Counted from the first letter of the stretch, positions 51,619 through 60,863 are shown. The stretch is DNA of 64,000 bases from Fuerstiella sp. (GCA_022843805.1 JALHMY010000014.1:1-64000), one strand, 5' to 3'. Program-made: numbers and translations. The notes: a model not told the origin generated them from the sequence alone.

Positions 51619-52026
51619 TTATGGCGCAGACTGCGGGGCAATCGTCGACTGTTCGGGCAACTCCGTATCGCTGACTTCGGCTGAGAACTGGTGGTTTGGC
51701 CTGTACGGTGTTCGGCCCATCCAGGCTTGAGGCTGTATGTGCTGCAGCCAGTCCTTTACGGTTGGAATCCAGCCGAGATCATCTTTGACGTGCTGTTCGG
51801 CCACAAATCTCACAGGAATCACTTTTCCATCACTGTTAGTCAGCGTCTTTCCGTGAATGGCTTCGCAAAGAAAAATGCCCTCGCTGTGATGCCGTAACGC
51901 TCGATGACGAAAGTCCGCAAGGTGCGCCTTGCTTTCGTCAAACCAGTCGTGAATGGCAAGATAATCGTTCGGGCAGCCACCAAACAACTTCGCTGACCGT
52001 TCCGCATGGTGCCATGGATGAGCCAT
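51619..52026 (-). CDS. DUF6915 family protein
   Basis: The 135-residue product begins MAHPWHHAERSAKLFGGCPN, then DYLAIHDWFDESKAHLADFR, HRALRHHSEGIFLCEAIHGK and VRFVAEQHVKDDLGWIPTVK. This His/Asp-rich pattern matches DUF6915, a widespread family of about 110-140 residues with no known function; the conserved HPWHHA and RHRALRHHxEGIFLCE could bind metal. Its ATG overlaps the stop of the preceding gene (TGATG), so the two are coupled. The last ~25 residues are variable. Confidence 0.8.
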   Translation of the reverse strand: MAHPWHHAERSAKLFGGCPNDYLAIHDWFDESKAHLADFRHRALRHHSEGIFLCEAIHGKTLTNSDGKVIPVRFVAEQHVKDDLGWIPTVKDWLQHIQPQAWMGRTPYRPNHQFSAEVSDTELPEQSTIAPQSAP

Positions 52027-52799
52027 CAGTTTTGCTCCCTGGAGTCATCTTCAGAGTGAGCGGGAAAACGAATGTTGCCACCCGCCACCGGCGTCGCCTG
52101 CGGATCATCTGTGATTGTACATGCACCCAGGTCGGCGATGAACGATCCGTACATCTGATATGGCCCGGCCCCAAAACCGGAACCAAGCAACAGCGAGCCC
52201 CACTCTTCTGCCAGCGATTCCAGGACTTCTTCGATGTGCTGGACATCCGTACGAGCATTCCCGGACGACTCATACAATAATTTCGCTTCACGCAGTACCG
52301 GTACCAGCCCGGACGCTGCCAGTCGCGAGGCGAGTTGAGCTTTGTCGAGAACACTGTCGGCCGTTCTCAGCGAATGAAACCACGCAAATCCTTCGTCGTT
52401 GCCACCATCATAGGCACATGTTACTTCAAGTCCGCCGATCCTTCTGATCGCTGGAATGACGACAAAGAACAGGTTCTTTTGCCGCTCCTGCTGTCTGGCC
52501 GATCGCCCCGAAACTGAGCTCATGGCGTCCGAAATGCTGATCATCGTGCGACCAGCTTTTGTCGTGCCGACGATCGCACGAAAAAACCGACTGAACAGTC
52601 CGCGTTTGGGAGCCGCCGGACGCTGGTCGATCGATATCGACAGCAGCTGTTGCGGAACTTCAAACCGGACGGGACTGGCAGCGCCTCCGAATTCTTCGGG
52701 CTTCAGATACTGATACTCTTCCGGCGCAGGCTCCGGCCAGTAATCATCACCCCGATCTTCAGGCCACTCGATGTTCTCAAAATCGTATATGAAGGGCAT
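52026..52799 (-). CDS. Hypothetical protein coupled to DUF6915
   Basis: From ATG 52799 the product (257 aa) begins MPFIYDFENIEWPEDRGDDY, which is acidic and Trp/Tyr/Pro rich. A linker contains RGLFSRFFRAIVGTTKAGRT. The C-terminal half is compact (LFFVVIPAIRRIGGLEVTCA, YDGGNDEGFAWFHSLRTADS) and helical (LDKAQLASRLAASGLVPVLR). ATG 52832 is an alternative start. I recognise no family. Overlap with the DUF6915 gene suggests shared function. There is no export signal. Confidence 0.7.
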   Translation of the reverse strand: MPFIYDFENIEWPEDRGDDYWPEPAPEEYQYLKPEEFGGAASPVRFEVPQQLLSISIDQRPAAPKRGLFSRFFRAIVGTTKAGRTMISISDAMSSVSGRSARQQERQKNLFFVVIPAIRRIGGLEVTCAYDGGNDEGFAWFHSLRTADSVLDKAQLASRLAASGLVPVLREAKLLYESSGNARTDVQHIEEVLESLAEEWGSLLLGSGFGAGPYQMYGSFIADLGACTITDDPQATPVAGGNIRFPAHSEDDSREQN

Positions 52800-52987
52800 G
52801 AGGACTTCCCGGTGGACGGAAACAGGAACCATCGGGGAAGTGTCGGAAAGAAAACAGACTTGTCAAATGAGCCCAAAGCAGGAGCATTGGCATGCAGATC
52901 TGCCTGAACTGACCCCTGTTACGGGAACTCTCTTCACGAGGGCTGTAAATTTCACGAACGCGGGTCACGCAGGTATCGCCAGGGGTC

Positions 52988-55900
52988 TTACTTCCAGGCA
53001 ACCGACTGCGGTTTGGGGACGCCGATGAATACAATGTGACGGCCCGTATTGTCCCAGATTGCGCCATCTTTAGCAGGTTCCGCAGAGTGACCCGGAATCG
53101 GAGTGAGCTCGTCTGCTTCAATGTCGTACTGGTGTAACAGGCCAGCTCGGGACATCAGAATATGGCGTCCATCAGGATGCCAGCTGAAGTTCGCCGACAC
53201 TCCGTCTGCAGCAAGCACTCGGAATTCAGTTTCCGATCCATCAACCGACACAAGGGCCACTTTCGGTCCGTCGGTACAACGTCCATAAAATACGATTCGC
53301 CGACCATCAGATGACCATGCCATGTTCCACATGATCTGCTGGAACTCCGTTGCGTGTTGATTCGTCAGCAGCAGTTTTGTTTTCTTCGTGTTAACGTCGA
53401 TCAGCGTCAGGTTCGCTCCGAAATCACCTTCCGGAGTACGATTCTGCGATCCGAACACAATCCATCGACCATCCGGAGACCACTGACAGCCCCAGCCATC
53501 ACCGGAAAGGACTTCACGCTGTGTTCCGTCGACGTTCATCAGCGTCGTTCCGTGGCCAGCCCAGGTAAATGCAATGCGTTTCCCATCCGGGGAAAAAGTC
53601 GGGATGATTCCCGGTCCAAGATCCTTCAGGTTGCTGCCGTCGCTGTTCATGATAAAAATTCGGGATGTGTTTGCGTTTCCCGTCCACGCATCAAAGGCAA
53701 TCCGCAGGCCGTCCGGCGACCATTCCGGTGATCCGTGCCATACAAACTCGGGCGACGGCTGTGTCAGTTGTCTCAACTCTGTTCCGTCCGCCCTGATCGC
53801 AAACACCACTGGTTTGGGCTGATCATCAGGTCCAGGCAAACGCATCAGTCGCTCGGCGTACACCTCCAGCTTTGTCCAGTTCACCTGTGCCCGGCCTCGA
53901 TTGTGCGCGATCGTGCGGATGTCCAGTGTTGCCGGGATCATGCGACAATTGTCCCACGTATGTTCCCCAATCATGCGAAAGGCCGTGGAATCATGATTCG
54001 CAAACAGCGTGGTGACGGTATCACCTCGACGAACAATTCGAAAGGTGCCATCAACAGCTTCCGTCGTCAGTTCATCACCCTCGGATCGGCCATTTCCATC
54101 GGGCGTGGGAGTCACAAAGGTGGAATACACACGCTGCACCAGCGGACCACCTTTGCGGCGAATGAGCTCCACATGTTTGTCGCCGATGAAAAGACCAAGC
54201 CCGGCAGCAGAATAGAGGTCTGGCATTTGCAGGTCATCGAAATGCAGCTTCACATCGAAATCCCCATGCATTTCAACGACAGGCTGTATCACAGAATACG
54301 CCCAGCTGTCATCGTGAGAAACCTCTGAATGAATGACTCCGTCTGGAGTGGCATTCGGCTCCTGCTTGCCTGCTGGCCGCCGAAAGTAGCGATCCGGGAG
54401 TCCCGCCTGCGCAAAATCATGATGAAATCGCGCCTGCAGTTGTGTTAAGCGGCCATCGAATTCCGCATACCGTGGGTCAGCGGATATTTGTTCGGAGACT
54501 GCCGGAACGGTCTTCGGCCAGTTGCCCTCAAGTACGACATTCCGAACTCGAATGGTGGAATCAGCATATCTGAAAAGTCCAAACGTGCGACAATTCATCG
54601 CTTCAGCACGCCATTCACAAATCCGCTCGCCGTTTAGTTCGAGCGTAACAAAGTCTGCCCTGATGGAGATTCTGATTCGATTCCAGTCTCCGGAACGGAG
54701 CGGCAACGGATGTCCATCCGGAAGCTGAGGTGAGACCTCAAACGAATTGTCCGGACTGAGTTCCGTGACGTCGTATCGACCGTCCGTCACTCGATGCAGT
54801 GCGACTCCGCCGGACTGAATCAGAAACGCCACCCGATCAAGGGCCGGATGGGCGACCGCTGTTTTCGAATCATAGAAGAACTCGTAGGTGACCGCATCGT
54901 CTTCCATCAGCGGCCGCTGATAAGTGAGCAGGCTTTCTGCCAGTACATTCCGGTGCGTCTCACTGGCATTTGCAACAATCTGTCCGGTACTCTCCGGATC
55001 TGCTACCCACTGCCAGACTCCGTCATTGCCACCAATGGACTCATCGTAATAAGACACCCAGCCACGCAGATCCGGAAGGGCAGAAAGCGTGACCTTATCA
55101 GGAACCTCTGGGTGTCCCGTGATTCGAACGTCGCGAACTCGCGCAGAGCTGATCGCTCCGCTGTGAAAACCGATCCAGGGATCATAGTGTTCCGGCAATA
55201 CTTCGGAATGCACGGTTCGACCATCAATGGAGATCGTCATCGTACCGTCGCGAACTACGGCTCGATATCGAATCCACGGATTCGAGATTCCCCAGTGCGG
55301 CTGAATGGCCGTCACAGTCGTTCCGCTGCTGAATGTTCCCAGGATCATTCCCTGCCCTGCCGCCGACATTCCGATAACGCGCCCGGCAACGGCAAGCTGA
55401 GTGACAGCGGGAAGGTAAAGATCGGCCTCAACTTCATATGTGCCTCGAAGCGGACTGCGATACAACAGGAAATCCATGTCATGGCCGCTGATGTGATGCA
55501 GTTCACGACCGATCGATGTCCAGCGAGCATCCGGAAATCCCGTGCCGCGAGTTTTCGAAATACGCCGACCAGCAGATAACCAGACGGTCTCAAAAAGTCC
55601 TTCCGGTAACGCTTCTTTCCTGTCCTGGAAACTGTTCCCGGCCGCGCGGGCTGATGCTTTCCGGTCCAGTGCAATGAGATGTGCCTGCCACAACTCTCTG
55701 CCGGTCACACTGCCAGGCTGTGCACCACGTACTGTGATCGACGTCAGAAGGTCAGCGACCAGATTGTCCGCGTCGTAATGATGTACCGTGCGATAAAGAG
55801 CGAGCATTTCCGGCCACATATTGTCGATCGTCATCACCGCGGATCTCTCGGAAGCCCGAAACAAGTCGTCTGCAGCGTTTTGTGCCGATGGCTGGTCGCC

Positions 55901-56503
55901 CAGTTCAAGGCTAACCAGCAGACGCAGCGAAGCGATCGCTTTAATCCGGGATTCATCAGCAGTGTGGGGCAGTGAGGCGACGCGATCGCGCACCTGCTGA
56001 AGTCGCCCAGCTTCTTTCGCCGCGTCCAGCAAATCGTAAACCGGGGACACCAGGCCGGAGTCTCCTGTCATGTTGATTCCGGCCGGTCCTCTATCCAGCT
56101 GTGCCAGGTCGTTCGGAACAAATTCGCCCCGTAGTTCAATCGCACCGCCACTCGATGTCGGGAAAATGGTGCTCATCAGAAACTCAAATCGCTTCGTCAG
56201 CGGCATCGCTGCAGCTCGCTGCCGAATCACACTTACATTCTCTGCAATAATCGACTCGTCAAAAATCGCCCGAAGTGCCGTCGCCTTCGCAACAGAGTCA
56301 TCCGCATCAACTGCACTGATGAAGAATCCTGTTATAAAGGCACAAAGAATCAGCATGTCGGAAATTCTATTCAAAGTACAACAACGGACACTGCCCGATC
56401 GAAATATCGTTGAACCACTGTCACTCAGTTTGCTGACCATTCGAGTCCTCCTTCCTGTCCGATCTGAGGCTTCAAATTCGTTTTCCAGTTCACTGAGTGC
56501 CAT
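52988..56503 (-). CDS. Large secreted DUF1583 / WD40-like propeller protein
   Basis: The 1171-residue product belongs to a planctomycete-specific class. An export segment at ~50-67 (MLILCAFITGFFISAVDA) suggests the functional start may be M50 (56356). Helical N-terminal repeats (~70-280) precede two DUF1583-like beta-sandwich regions (~330-700). These contain FLLYRSPLRGTYEVEADLYL, WVSYYDESIGGNDGVWQWVA and GDWNRIRISIRADFVTLELN. Residues ~880-1165 are TolB/PD40-type propeller blades: HGSPEWSPDGLRIAFDAWTG, FSPDGKRIAFTW, CQWSPDGRWIVFGSQN, AWSSDGRRIVFYG and SWHPDGRHILMSRAG. The function is unknown; surface or matrix binding is likely. It follows arsS by 20 bp on the same strand. Confidence 0.85.
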   Translation of the reverse strand: MALSELENEFEASDRTGRRTRMVSKLSDSGSTIFRSGSVRCCTLNRISDMLILCAFITGFFISAVDADDSVAKATALRAIFDESIIAENVSVIRQRAAAMPLTKRFEFLMSTIFPTSSGGAIELRGEFVPNDLAQLDRGPAGINMTGDSGLVSPVYDLLDAAKEAGRLQQVRDRVASLPHTADESRIKAIASLRLLVSLELGDQPSAQNAADDLFRASERSAVMTIDNMWPEMLALYRTVHHYDADNLVADLLTSITVRGAQPGSVTGRELWQAHLIALDRKASARAAGNSFQDRKEALPEGLFETVWLSAGRRISKTRGTGFPDARWTSIGRELHHISGHDMDFLLYRSPLRGTYEVEADLYLPAVTQLAVAGRVIGMSAAGQGMILGTFSSGTTVTAIQPHWGISNPWIRYRAVVRDGTMTISIDGRTVHSEVLPEHYDPWIGFHSGAISSARVRDVRITGHPEVPDKVTLSALPDLRGWVSYYDESIGGNDGVWQWVADPESTGQIVANASETHRNVLAESLLTYQRPLMEDDAVTYEFFYDSKTAVAHPALDRVAFLIQSGGVALHRVTDGRYDVTELSPDNSFEVSPQLPDGHPLPLRSGDWNRIRISIRADFVTLELNGERICEWRAEAMNCRTFGLFRYADSTIRVRNVVLEGNWPKTVPAVSEQISADPRYAEFDGRLTQLQARFHHDFAQAGLPDRYFRRPAGKQEPNATPDGVIHSEVSHDDSWAYSVIQPVVEMHGDFDVKLHFDDLQMPDLYSAAGLGLFIGDKHVELIRRKGGPLVQRVYSTFVTPTPDGNGRSEGDELTTEAVDGTFRIVRRGDTVTTLFANHDSTAFRMIGEHTWDNCRMIPATLDIRTIAHNRGRAQVNWTKLEVYAERLMRLPGPDDQPKPVVFAIRADGTELRQLTQPSPEFVWHGSPEWSPDGLRIAFDAWTGNANTSRIFIMNSDGSNLKDLGPGIIPTFSPDGKRIAFTWAGHGTTLMNVDGTQREVLSGDGWGCQWSPDGRWIVFGSQNRTPEGDFGANLTLIDVNTKKTKLLLTNQHATEFQQIMWNMAWSSDGRRIVFYGRCTDGPKVALVSVDGSETEFRVLAADGVSANFSWHPDGRHILMSRAGLLHQYDIEADELTPIPGHSAEPAKDGAIWDNTGRHIVFIGVPKPQSVAWK

Positions 56504-56523
56504 CAGGCCAGCTCACTGCACAT

Positions 56524-57585
56524 TCAGCAGCGATCTGCCTTCAGTAACGCTCCGCCACAGCTCGATCCGGCACCGGCCGTGCAGCCGAAGCAATGACGAC
56601 CAACAGCGATCGATCGATTCATCAGGTCTTTCGTGGAGATATGACTGATGTGAGTTCGCGCTTCGTTTGCCATCGGCAGATCCAGCATCTGATTGAAGTC
56701 GCAGTCGAACAGATATCCCTGCCAGTCCACCGAGATCGTCGAACGGCACATCAGACCGTCAACAGCGTCTCGATTGAATGAATTCACCAGCAGCGACATG
56801 TATTCCTCGTAACGGCCACTCGTGATCAGATCATCAAGAAATCGGCTGATCGGCATGTTGGTGATCGTGTACAACTGGTTGAACTCAATACTGTACCGTT
56901 GCCGCAGCTGATCCCGATAACTTTGTTCCAGCTTTTGCTGATTCGGAGGAAGAGACGGCCCGACCGGGTTATAAACCAGCGATAACGTCAGCTGACCTCC
57001 GTTTACACCATAGCCCAGACCGTTCAGCAGTTTCAGAGCTTCGATGGATTTACGAAACACTCCATCCCCTCGCTGCGAATCACAGTTCTCTTCCAGATAA
57101 CATGGCAGGGAAGCAACGATTTCCACCTGATGATCAGCAAGAAACCGGGGAAGGTGAGTGTACCCCGGAGCTGACAGAATGGTGAGATTGCAGCGATCGA
57201 TCACATGGCGATTCAGCCTTCGGACTTCCGTGACGAACCACTCGAAGTGCGGATTCATCTCAGGTGCCCCACCCGTGATGTCGATTGTCTGCACATCCGA
57301 TTCGCGGATGATTCGCAGACAGTGTTCGAAATCTTCTCGGCTCATCAGTTCGCGACGATCCGGACCCGCATCCACATGGCAGTGTCGGCACGTCTGATTG
57401 CACAGTTTGCCGACGTTCACCTGCAGCGTCTGCAGTGTGCCTCGCCGCAAATCAGATAATCCGCTGTTTGCGAGCACAGCCTGGAACTGCGGCAGGCTCG
57501 TATTGCGGCGGTCTTCCAGAATCTCGCGCTGTCGCTCAACATCGGCTAATGGGTTGCCCTGACGAAGCAGAGAGAGTACTGACAT
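56524..57585 (-). CDS. arsS: Arsenosugar biosynthesis radical SAM protein ArsS
   Basis: The product adds the 5'-deoxyadenosyl group to methylated arsenic during arsenosugar formation. The radical SAM motif is C-x3-C-x2-C in NVGKLCNQTCRHCHVDAGP. The family block TIDITGGAPEMNPHFEWFV follows, then LPCYLEENCDSQRGDGVF, the substrate region NQLYTITNMPISRFL, and VDWQGYLFDCDFNQMLDLP. The C-terminal GRHCFGCTAGAGSSCGGAL holds the extra cluster Cys residues. The length (353 aa from ATG 57585) matches the family. The gene follows arsM on the same strand, as in known arsM-arsS operons. Some ArsS are selenoproteins; here no in-frame TGA is used. Confidence 0.92.
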   Translation of the reverse strand: MSVLSLLRQGNPLADVERQREILEDRRNTSLPQFQAVLANSGLSDLRRGTLQTLQVNVGKLCNQTCRHCHVDAGPDRRELMSREDFEHCLRIIRESDVQTIDITGGAPEMNPHFEWFVTEVRRLNRHVIDRCNLTILSAPGYTHLPRFLADHQVEIVASLPCYLEENCDSQRGDGVFRKSIEALKLLNGLGYGVNGGQLTLSLVYNPVGPSLPPNQQKLEQSYRDQLRQRYSIEFNQLYTITNMPISRFLDDLITSGRYEEYMSLLVNSFNRDAVDGLMCRSTISVDWQGYLFDCDFNQMLDLPMANEARTHISHISTKDLMNRSIAVGRHCFGCTAGAGSSCGGALLKADRC

Positions 57586-57753
57586 GCTGGTCTTTCTGTC
57601 TCGAAAACAAATGATCATTCGCCCACGGGCTTGCCCCGTGGGTTTACAGCGCCTTTGCGCCAGGAAACCCGTTCGGTCTCAATAACCAGACCACCTGGCA
57701 TCCATAGCGGCGGCCCTCGTGCCAGAGACACGAGCAACACTGATTAAGAACTG

Positions 57754-58932
57754 CTAACAACATGGTTCATCCGGACCGCAGCAGGCGTTACCTGATTCAG
57801 AGGTTACCGAATACTCTGCCCCTTTAGTCTCTCGGGGATCACGCAGCTTCGCCCGTTTGCAGTCAAATATCGCGGCGGCATCGAGCGGAATCTGTTCCAG
57901 TGGCTCGATGGGCTCAAAAGTCCCTTCATACGGAGCCTGTTGCAGTAACCGATAGGTCTTGTCACACACTGCCATTCGCTGACCGCGGACAAATACATGG
58001 CCGTCGTCATCTTCCACTCGCCGAAACGGGCCTTTATAAACGAGCGCCTGATTGCGTTCGAGGCACGGTCCCTGTTTACCCTTCCATGCAATGACGGTCA
58101 TCGACCGAAATTCGATTCCCTCAATCGTCTGCCACGGCTCTGGCTGACGCTTTGCAATCGAAATGCCGTGAAAACCGGCATTCGCAAAGGCTTCAGTGAA
58201 CAGATCCTCCCGGAAGGCTCCCGAAAGACAGCCAGACCAGAGATGGCCATCCTTCTGCATGTGATCGGGAACGGCTTCGTCGCTCACAATATCACTGATC
58301 ACGGCCCGGCCACCGCGTTTGAGCACTCGAAAGATCTCACCGAACAACTGCTGGCGATCCTGTTGTCGAACGAGATTCAAAACGCAGTTCGACACTACAC
58401 AATCCATCGAATCGCTTTCGATCAGAGGCTGTTCTGTTCGCAACTGCTCTTCCAGATGTCGACCCGCAAGCCATGCTGCAGAGCTGTTGACGGGATGCTG
58501 CGTGAGCCGGTCGTTCAGCAGCTCAAGGTCCAGCCGCAGATCCTGAATCATGCCATAACGAAAATCAACGTTGGAGTAGCCAATGCTGCGAGCGACTTCC
58601 TGGCGGTATTTGCGAGCCAGCGCCAGCATCTCTGTATTGCAGTCGACTCCCGTCACGCGACCATCCGGACCGACTAACTGAGCCATGATGTAGCACAGCT
58701 TGCCTGCCCCCGATCCCAGGTCCAGCACCGCGTCTCCCTCTTTGACGTAAACGCTGGGGTCGCCACAACCATAGTCCTTGTCGATGATTTCCTGCGGAAT
58801 GGCTTTCAGGTACTGCCCAATATACTGAACCGGGCAGCACAACGCCGGTTCAACCTTCTGAGAAGCTGCCGCATATCGCTCATACACCGAAGCTTCTGCT
58901 GACCCGGCGAGCGTTGAAAGGGAATCCTGCAC
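57754..58932 (-). CDS. arsM: Arsenite S-adenosylmethionine methyltransferase (ArsM-like)
   Basis: The 392-residue enzyme transfers methyl groups from SAM to arsenite. DAVLDLGSGAGKLCYIMAQL binds SAM. Conserved Cys residues occur where arsenite ligands are expected: ALCCPVQY, VDCNTEM, VSNCVLNL and HLWSGCLSGAF. The C-terminal third (~270-375) is a separate domain (TVIAWKGKQGPCLERNQALV, YKGPFRRVEDDDG) seen in arsenosugar-cluster ArsM. The tail ends NACCGPDEPCC, a Cys-rich metal-binding end. arsS follows 168 bp downstream. Together they make methylated arsenic and arsenosugar precursors, a route that does not depend on the broken acr3. Confidence 0.9.
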   Translation of the reverse strand: MQDSLSTLAGSAEASVYERYAAASQKVEPALCCPVQYIGQYLKAIPQEIIDKDYGCGDPSVYVKEGDAVLDLGSGAGKLCYIMAQLVGPDGRVTGVDCNTEMLALARKYRQEVARSIGYSNVDFRYGMIQDLRLDLELLNDRLTQHPVNSSAAWLAGRHLEEQLRTEQPLIESDSMDCVVSNCVLNLVRQQDRQQLFGEIFRVLKRGGRAVISDIVSDEAVPDHMQKDGHLWSGCLSGAFREDLFTEAFANAGFHGISIAKRQPEPWQTIEGIEFRSMTVIAWKGKQGPCLERNQALVYKGPFRRVEDDDGHVFVRGQRMAVCDKTYRLLQQAPYEGTFEPIEPLEQIPLDAAAIFDCKRAKLRDPRETKGAEYSVTSESGNACCGPDEPCC

Positions 58933-59206
58933 TTTTCACTTCCTTGAGCAAACGGCAAACTTTCCGGAATCACACGAACAATGTCGACTCGGTTCATGCT
59001 GAGTCGGCATCAGTGTAGTCCTATTGTTCCCGCAACTCGATTTCAACTCTGTATTGAACCTCTGCAAATCTCCGGAAAAGATTGTAAAGCGGGCGGTGAA
59101 CAAAAGAACTTCGCTGGTGAAGGAAAAACAACTGCTTCAGTCAATTCCCGGATAAGTGTGACGGTATTCGCATAGTCATTCGCATCGTCGCCCACGGACT
59201 AAGCGC

Positions 59207-59241
59207 AAAAAAAAGCCGCTGAGCAACCTGTGCTCAGCGGC
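59207..59241 (-). terminator. Rho-independent terminator of the T6SS-type Hcp gene
   Basis: On the minus strand, GCCGCTGAGCA pairs perfectly with TGCTCAGCGGC around a five-base loop, followed by eight T residues. It lies about 100 bases after the Hcp stop codon, beyond the hairpin repeat. Confidence 0.9.
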
Positions 59242-59249
59242 TTTCATAT

Positions 59250-59322
59250 CATAGTCGCCTTTCGCTCCGCGAAAGAGCGTTCTTTTGCGGAGCAAAAGGC
59301 GACACTTCTTGTTTGACAGCGT
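59250..59322. repeat. 73-bp hairpin repeat, copy 2
   Basis: Second copy of the repeat at 51515-51587, same orientation, with GCGT instead of GCAC at the loop. It lies between the Hcp stop codon and the terminator, so it is transcribed as part of the 3' untranslated region. Confidence 0.88.
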
Positions 59323-59344
59323 CTATATGACAACCGTCTTTGGA

Positions 59345-59830
59345 TCAGCTTCGACCTTCGGCCGGGTTGTACTTGGCAGGCACGTTGCCCTTCTTGTCGC
59401 CGGTCTTCGGGTCAATCGTGATGTAATTCCATTCGGCCTTGGTGTAACCCATCGTCACGCTTTCAGACGGTAGCGGGCTGCCCGAGGAATTCGCGAAGAT
59501 CGAGTAGCTGCTGACAATCACGTCGGACAGCTTGTAGGTCAGGTAAGGCTCCTGCTTGTTCTTGACGGTCGTGCAGAAGTGGATTTCCACGTCTTTGAAG
59601 AACGTCCCGTTCGCACAGGCTTCCTGAAGTTTGGTCGATGACTTGTCCAGCTGGCGAGTCACGGAAACGTCGCCCAGCGATGTTTCGCCCTTCGTACGCT
59701 GCTGGTCCTTGGCTCCCTGCGGAACTGACCGGAAAATCGGTGAACTCATTGATTCAATCAGAATCCAGTCCTTGTGATCCTGGTCAGTTGCTTCGCCTTT
59801 GATATCGCCCAGTTTCATGAATGCTGGCAT
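59345..59830 (-). CDS. Hcp1-type type VI secretion tube protein (orphan)
   Basis: The 161-residue product matches the Hcp1 family: MPAFMKLGDIKGEATDQDHK, then DWILIESMSSPIFR. QQRTKGETSLGDVSVTRQLD matches the typical G-x-x-x-x-x-D-[IV]-x-[IV]-x-[KR]-x-x-D block, and YLTYKLSDVIVSSYSIFANS and SVTMGYTKAEWNYITID follow. Hcp forms hexameric rings that stack as the T6SS inner tube. No other T6SS genes lie in this window, and Planctomycetes often carry isolated Hcp-like genes of unknown role. It has its own strong terminator and GAAGGA upstream of the ATG, so it is a single-gene unit. It is unrelated to the hybrid-cluster protein also called Hcp. Confidence 0.88.
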   Translation of the reverse strand: MPAFMKLGDIKGEATDQDHKDWILIESMSSPIFRSVPQGAKDQQRTKGETSLGDVSVTRQLDKSSTKLQEACANGTFFKDVEIHFCTTVKNKQEPYLTYKLSDVIVSSYSIFANSSGSPLPSESVTMGYTKAEWNYITIDPKTGDKKGNVPAKYNPAEGRS

Positions 59831-60282
59831 CGTCGTGGTCCTTCTCTAAACTGTGATGTGTATGTCAGCGGATCCTCTGGCTGATACATCTGCCAGCACG
59901 TCTTTCCGCACCGTTTTCCCTGACTTTGTGTCCGGTGTACCTCACCGGCTTACAACACTATCTTCTGTACTTTTCCCCGACGGTTGCGGGAATTCGGGAA
60001 AAAATTTGTCGACGGGAAAAAACAGGGCTGGGACCATATAAAAACAGCCCGATTAAAGAGGCCCGGCAACGTGAACCGGCTGGCTGGAAGCCCTCTCCAC
60101 AGGACAATTCCACGGCAATCGCCGATTCATTCATGTCACTGCTTTGGCAATCCTGATCCGGAATCCTGTCTAAATCACGCTCCGCCATTCGACGAACTCG
60201 CGGCGCGGCGGATGGGAACAATCGTCTGTCCGGCTCCCCCAAAGATTCCAGTCTTTACTTTACCAAGTAATTGAGGTGCACA
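59831..60282. other. Divergent intergenic region
   Basis: About 450 bases between the divergent Hcp and DUF1579 genes. I see no gene, terminator or repeat; it presumably contains both promoters. Confidence 0.5.
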
Positions 60283-60840
60283 ATGAAAATTAAACTTCCT
60301 GCGTTAATGATCCTTAGCTGCTGTCTGTTCCCCATCAGCGTCCCTGCGCAAGACCCCCAGGCGATGCCGGAGCCGACAAAAGAACATCAGTGGCTGAAAC
60401 AATTCCAGGGAGAATGGACAACCCAGCAAAAAGGAGACCTGGGCCCTGGCCAGCCTCCCATGGCTTGTTCCGGAACCATCACTTCGCGCATGGTGGGTGG
60501 GTTTTGGGTTGTCAACGAAATGAAGGGCGACATCATGGGAGTCCCGATGACTGGCCTGCAGACCATTGGCTACGATGTCAGCAAAAAGAAGTATGTGGGT
60601 ACGTGGGTCGATTCGATGACATCGTTCATCTGGCATTACGAGGGAAACGTGGATGAAACCGGAAAAATTCTGACGCTGGAAGCCGACGGCCCAAACTTCA
60701 TGGCAGAAGGCAAACTCACAAAGTTCCGGGATATCTATGAGTTTAAACCAACGGGGGAGATCGCCATCTATTCCAAAATGCTGGGAGAAGATGGCAAGTG
60801 GGTGACCTTCATGACGGGCGTTGCAAAGAAGAAGAAATAG
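60283..60840 (+). CDS. Secreted DUF1579 family protein
   Basis: The 185-residue product has a signal peptide (MKIKLPALMILSCCLFPISV, cleaved near VPAQD). EHQWLKQFQGEWTTQQKGDL is the DUF1579 opening. Then GTITSRMVGGFWVVNEMKGD, LQTIGYDVSKKKYVGTWVDS and EIAIYSKMLGEDGKWVTFMT follow a lipocalin-like beta-barrel pattern. The family has no established function and is common in Planctomycetes. ATG 60283 (with GAGGTG upstream) is preferred to the TTG at 60271. It has no operon partner; a GC-rich repeat begins 23 bases after the stop. Confidence 0.88.
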   Translation: MKIKLPALMILSCCLFPISVPAQDPQAMPEPTKEHQWLKQFQGEWTTQQKGDLGPGQPPMACSGTITSRMVGGFWVVNEMKGDIMGVPMTGLQTIGYDVSKKKYVGTWVDSMTSFIWHYEGNVDETGKILTLEADGPNFMAEGKLTKFRDIYEFKPTGEIAIYSKMLGEDGKWVTFMTGVAKKKK

Positions 60841-60863
60841 AGTTCGGTTTGACAACGAAACTC

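Larger units (their letters stand above)
58933..59344. other. Intergenic region with hairpin repeat and terminator
   Basis: About 410 bases between the arsM start and the Hcp gene end. It holds a rho-independent terminator and the second 73-bp hairpin repeat, listed separately. The ~270 bases next to arsM should contain its promoter; I see no distinct sites. Confidence 0.5.

Noticed and set aside
59345-59830. A type VI secretion locus
   Set aside because: Only an Hcp-like gene is present; no sheath, baseplate, VgrG or ATPase genes occur in the window.
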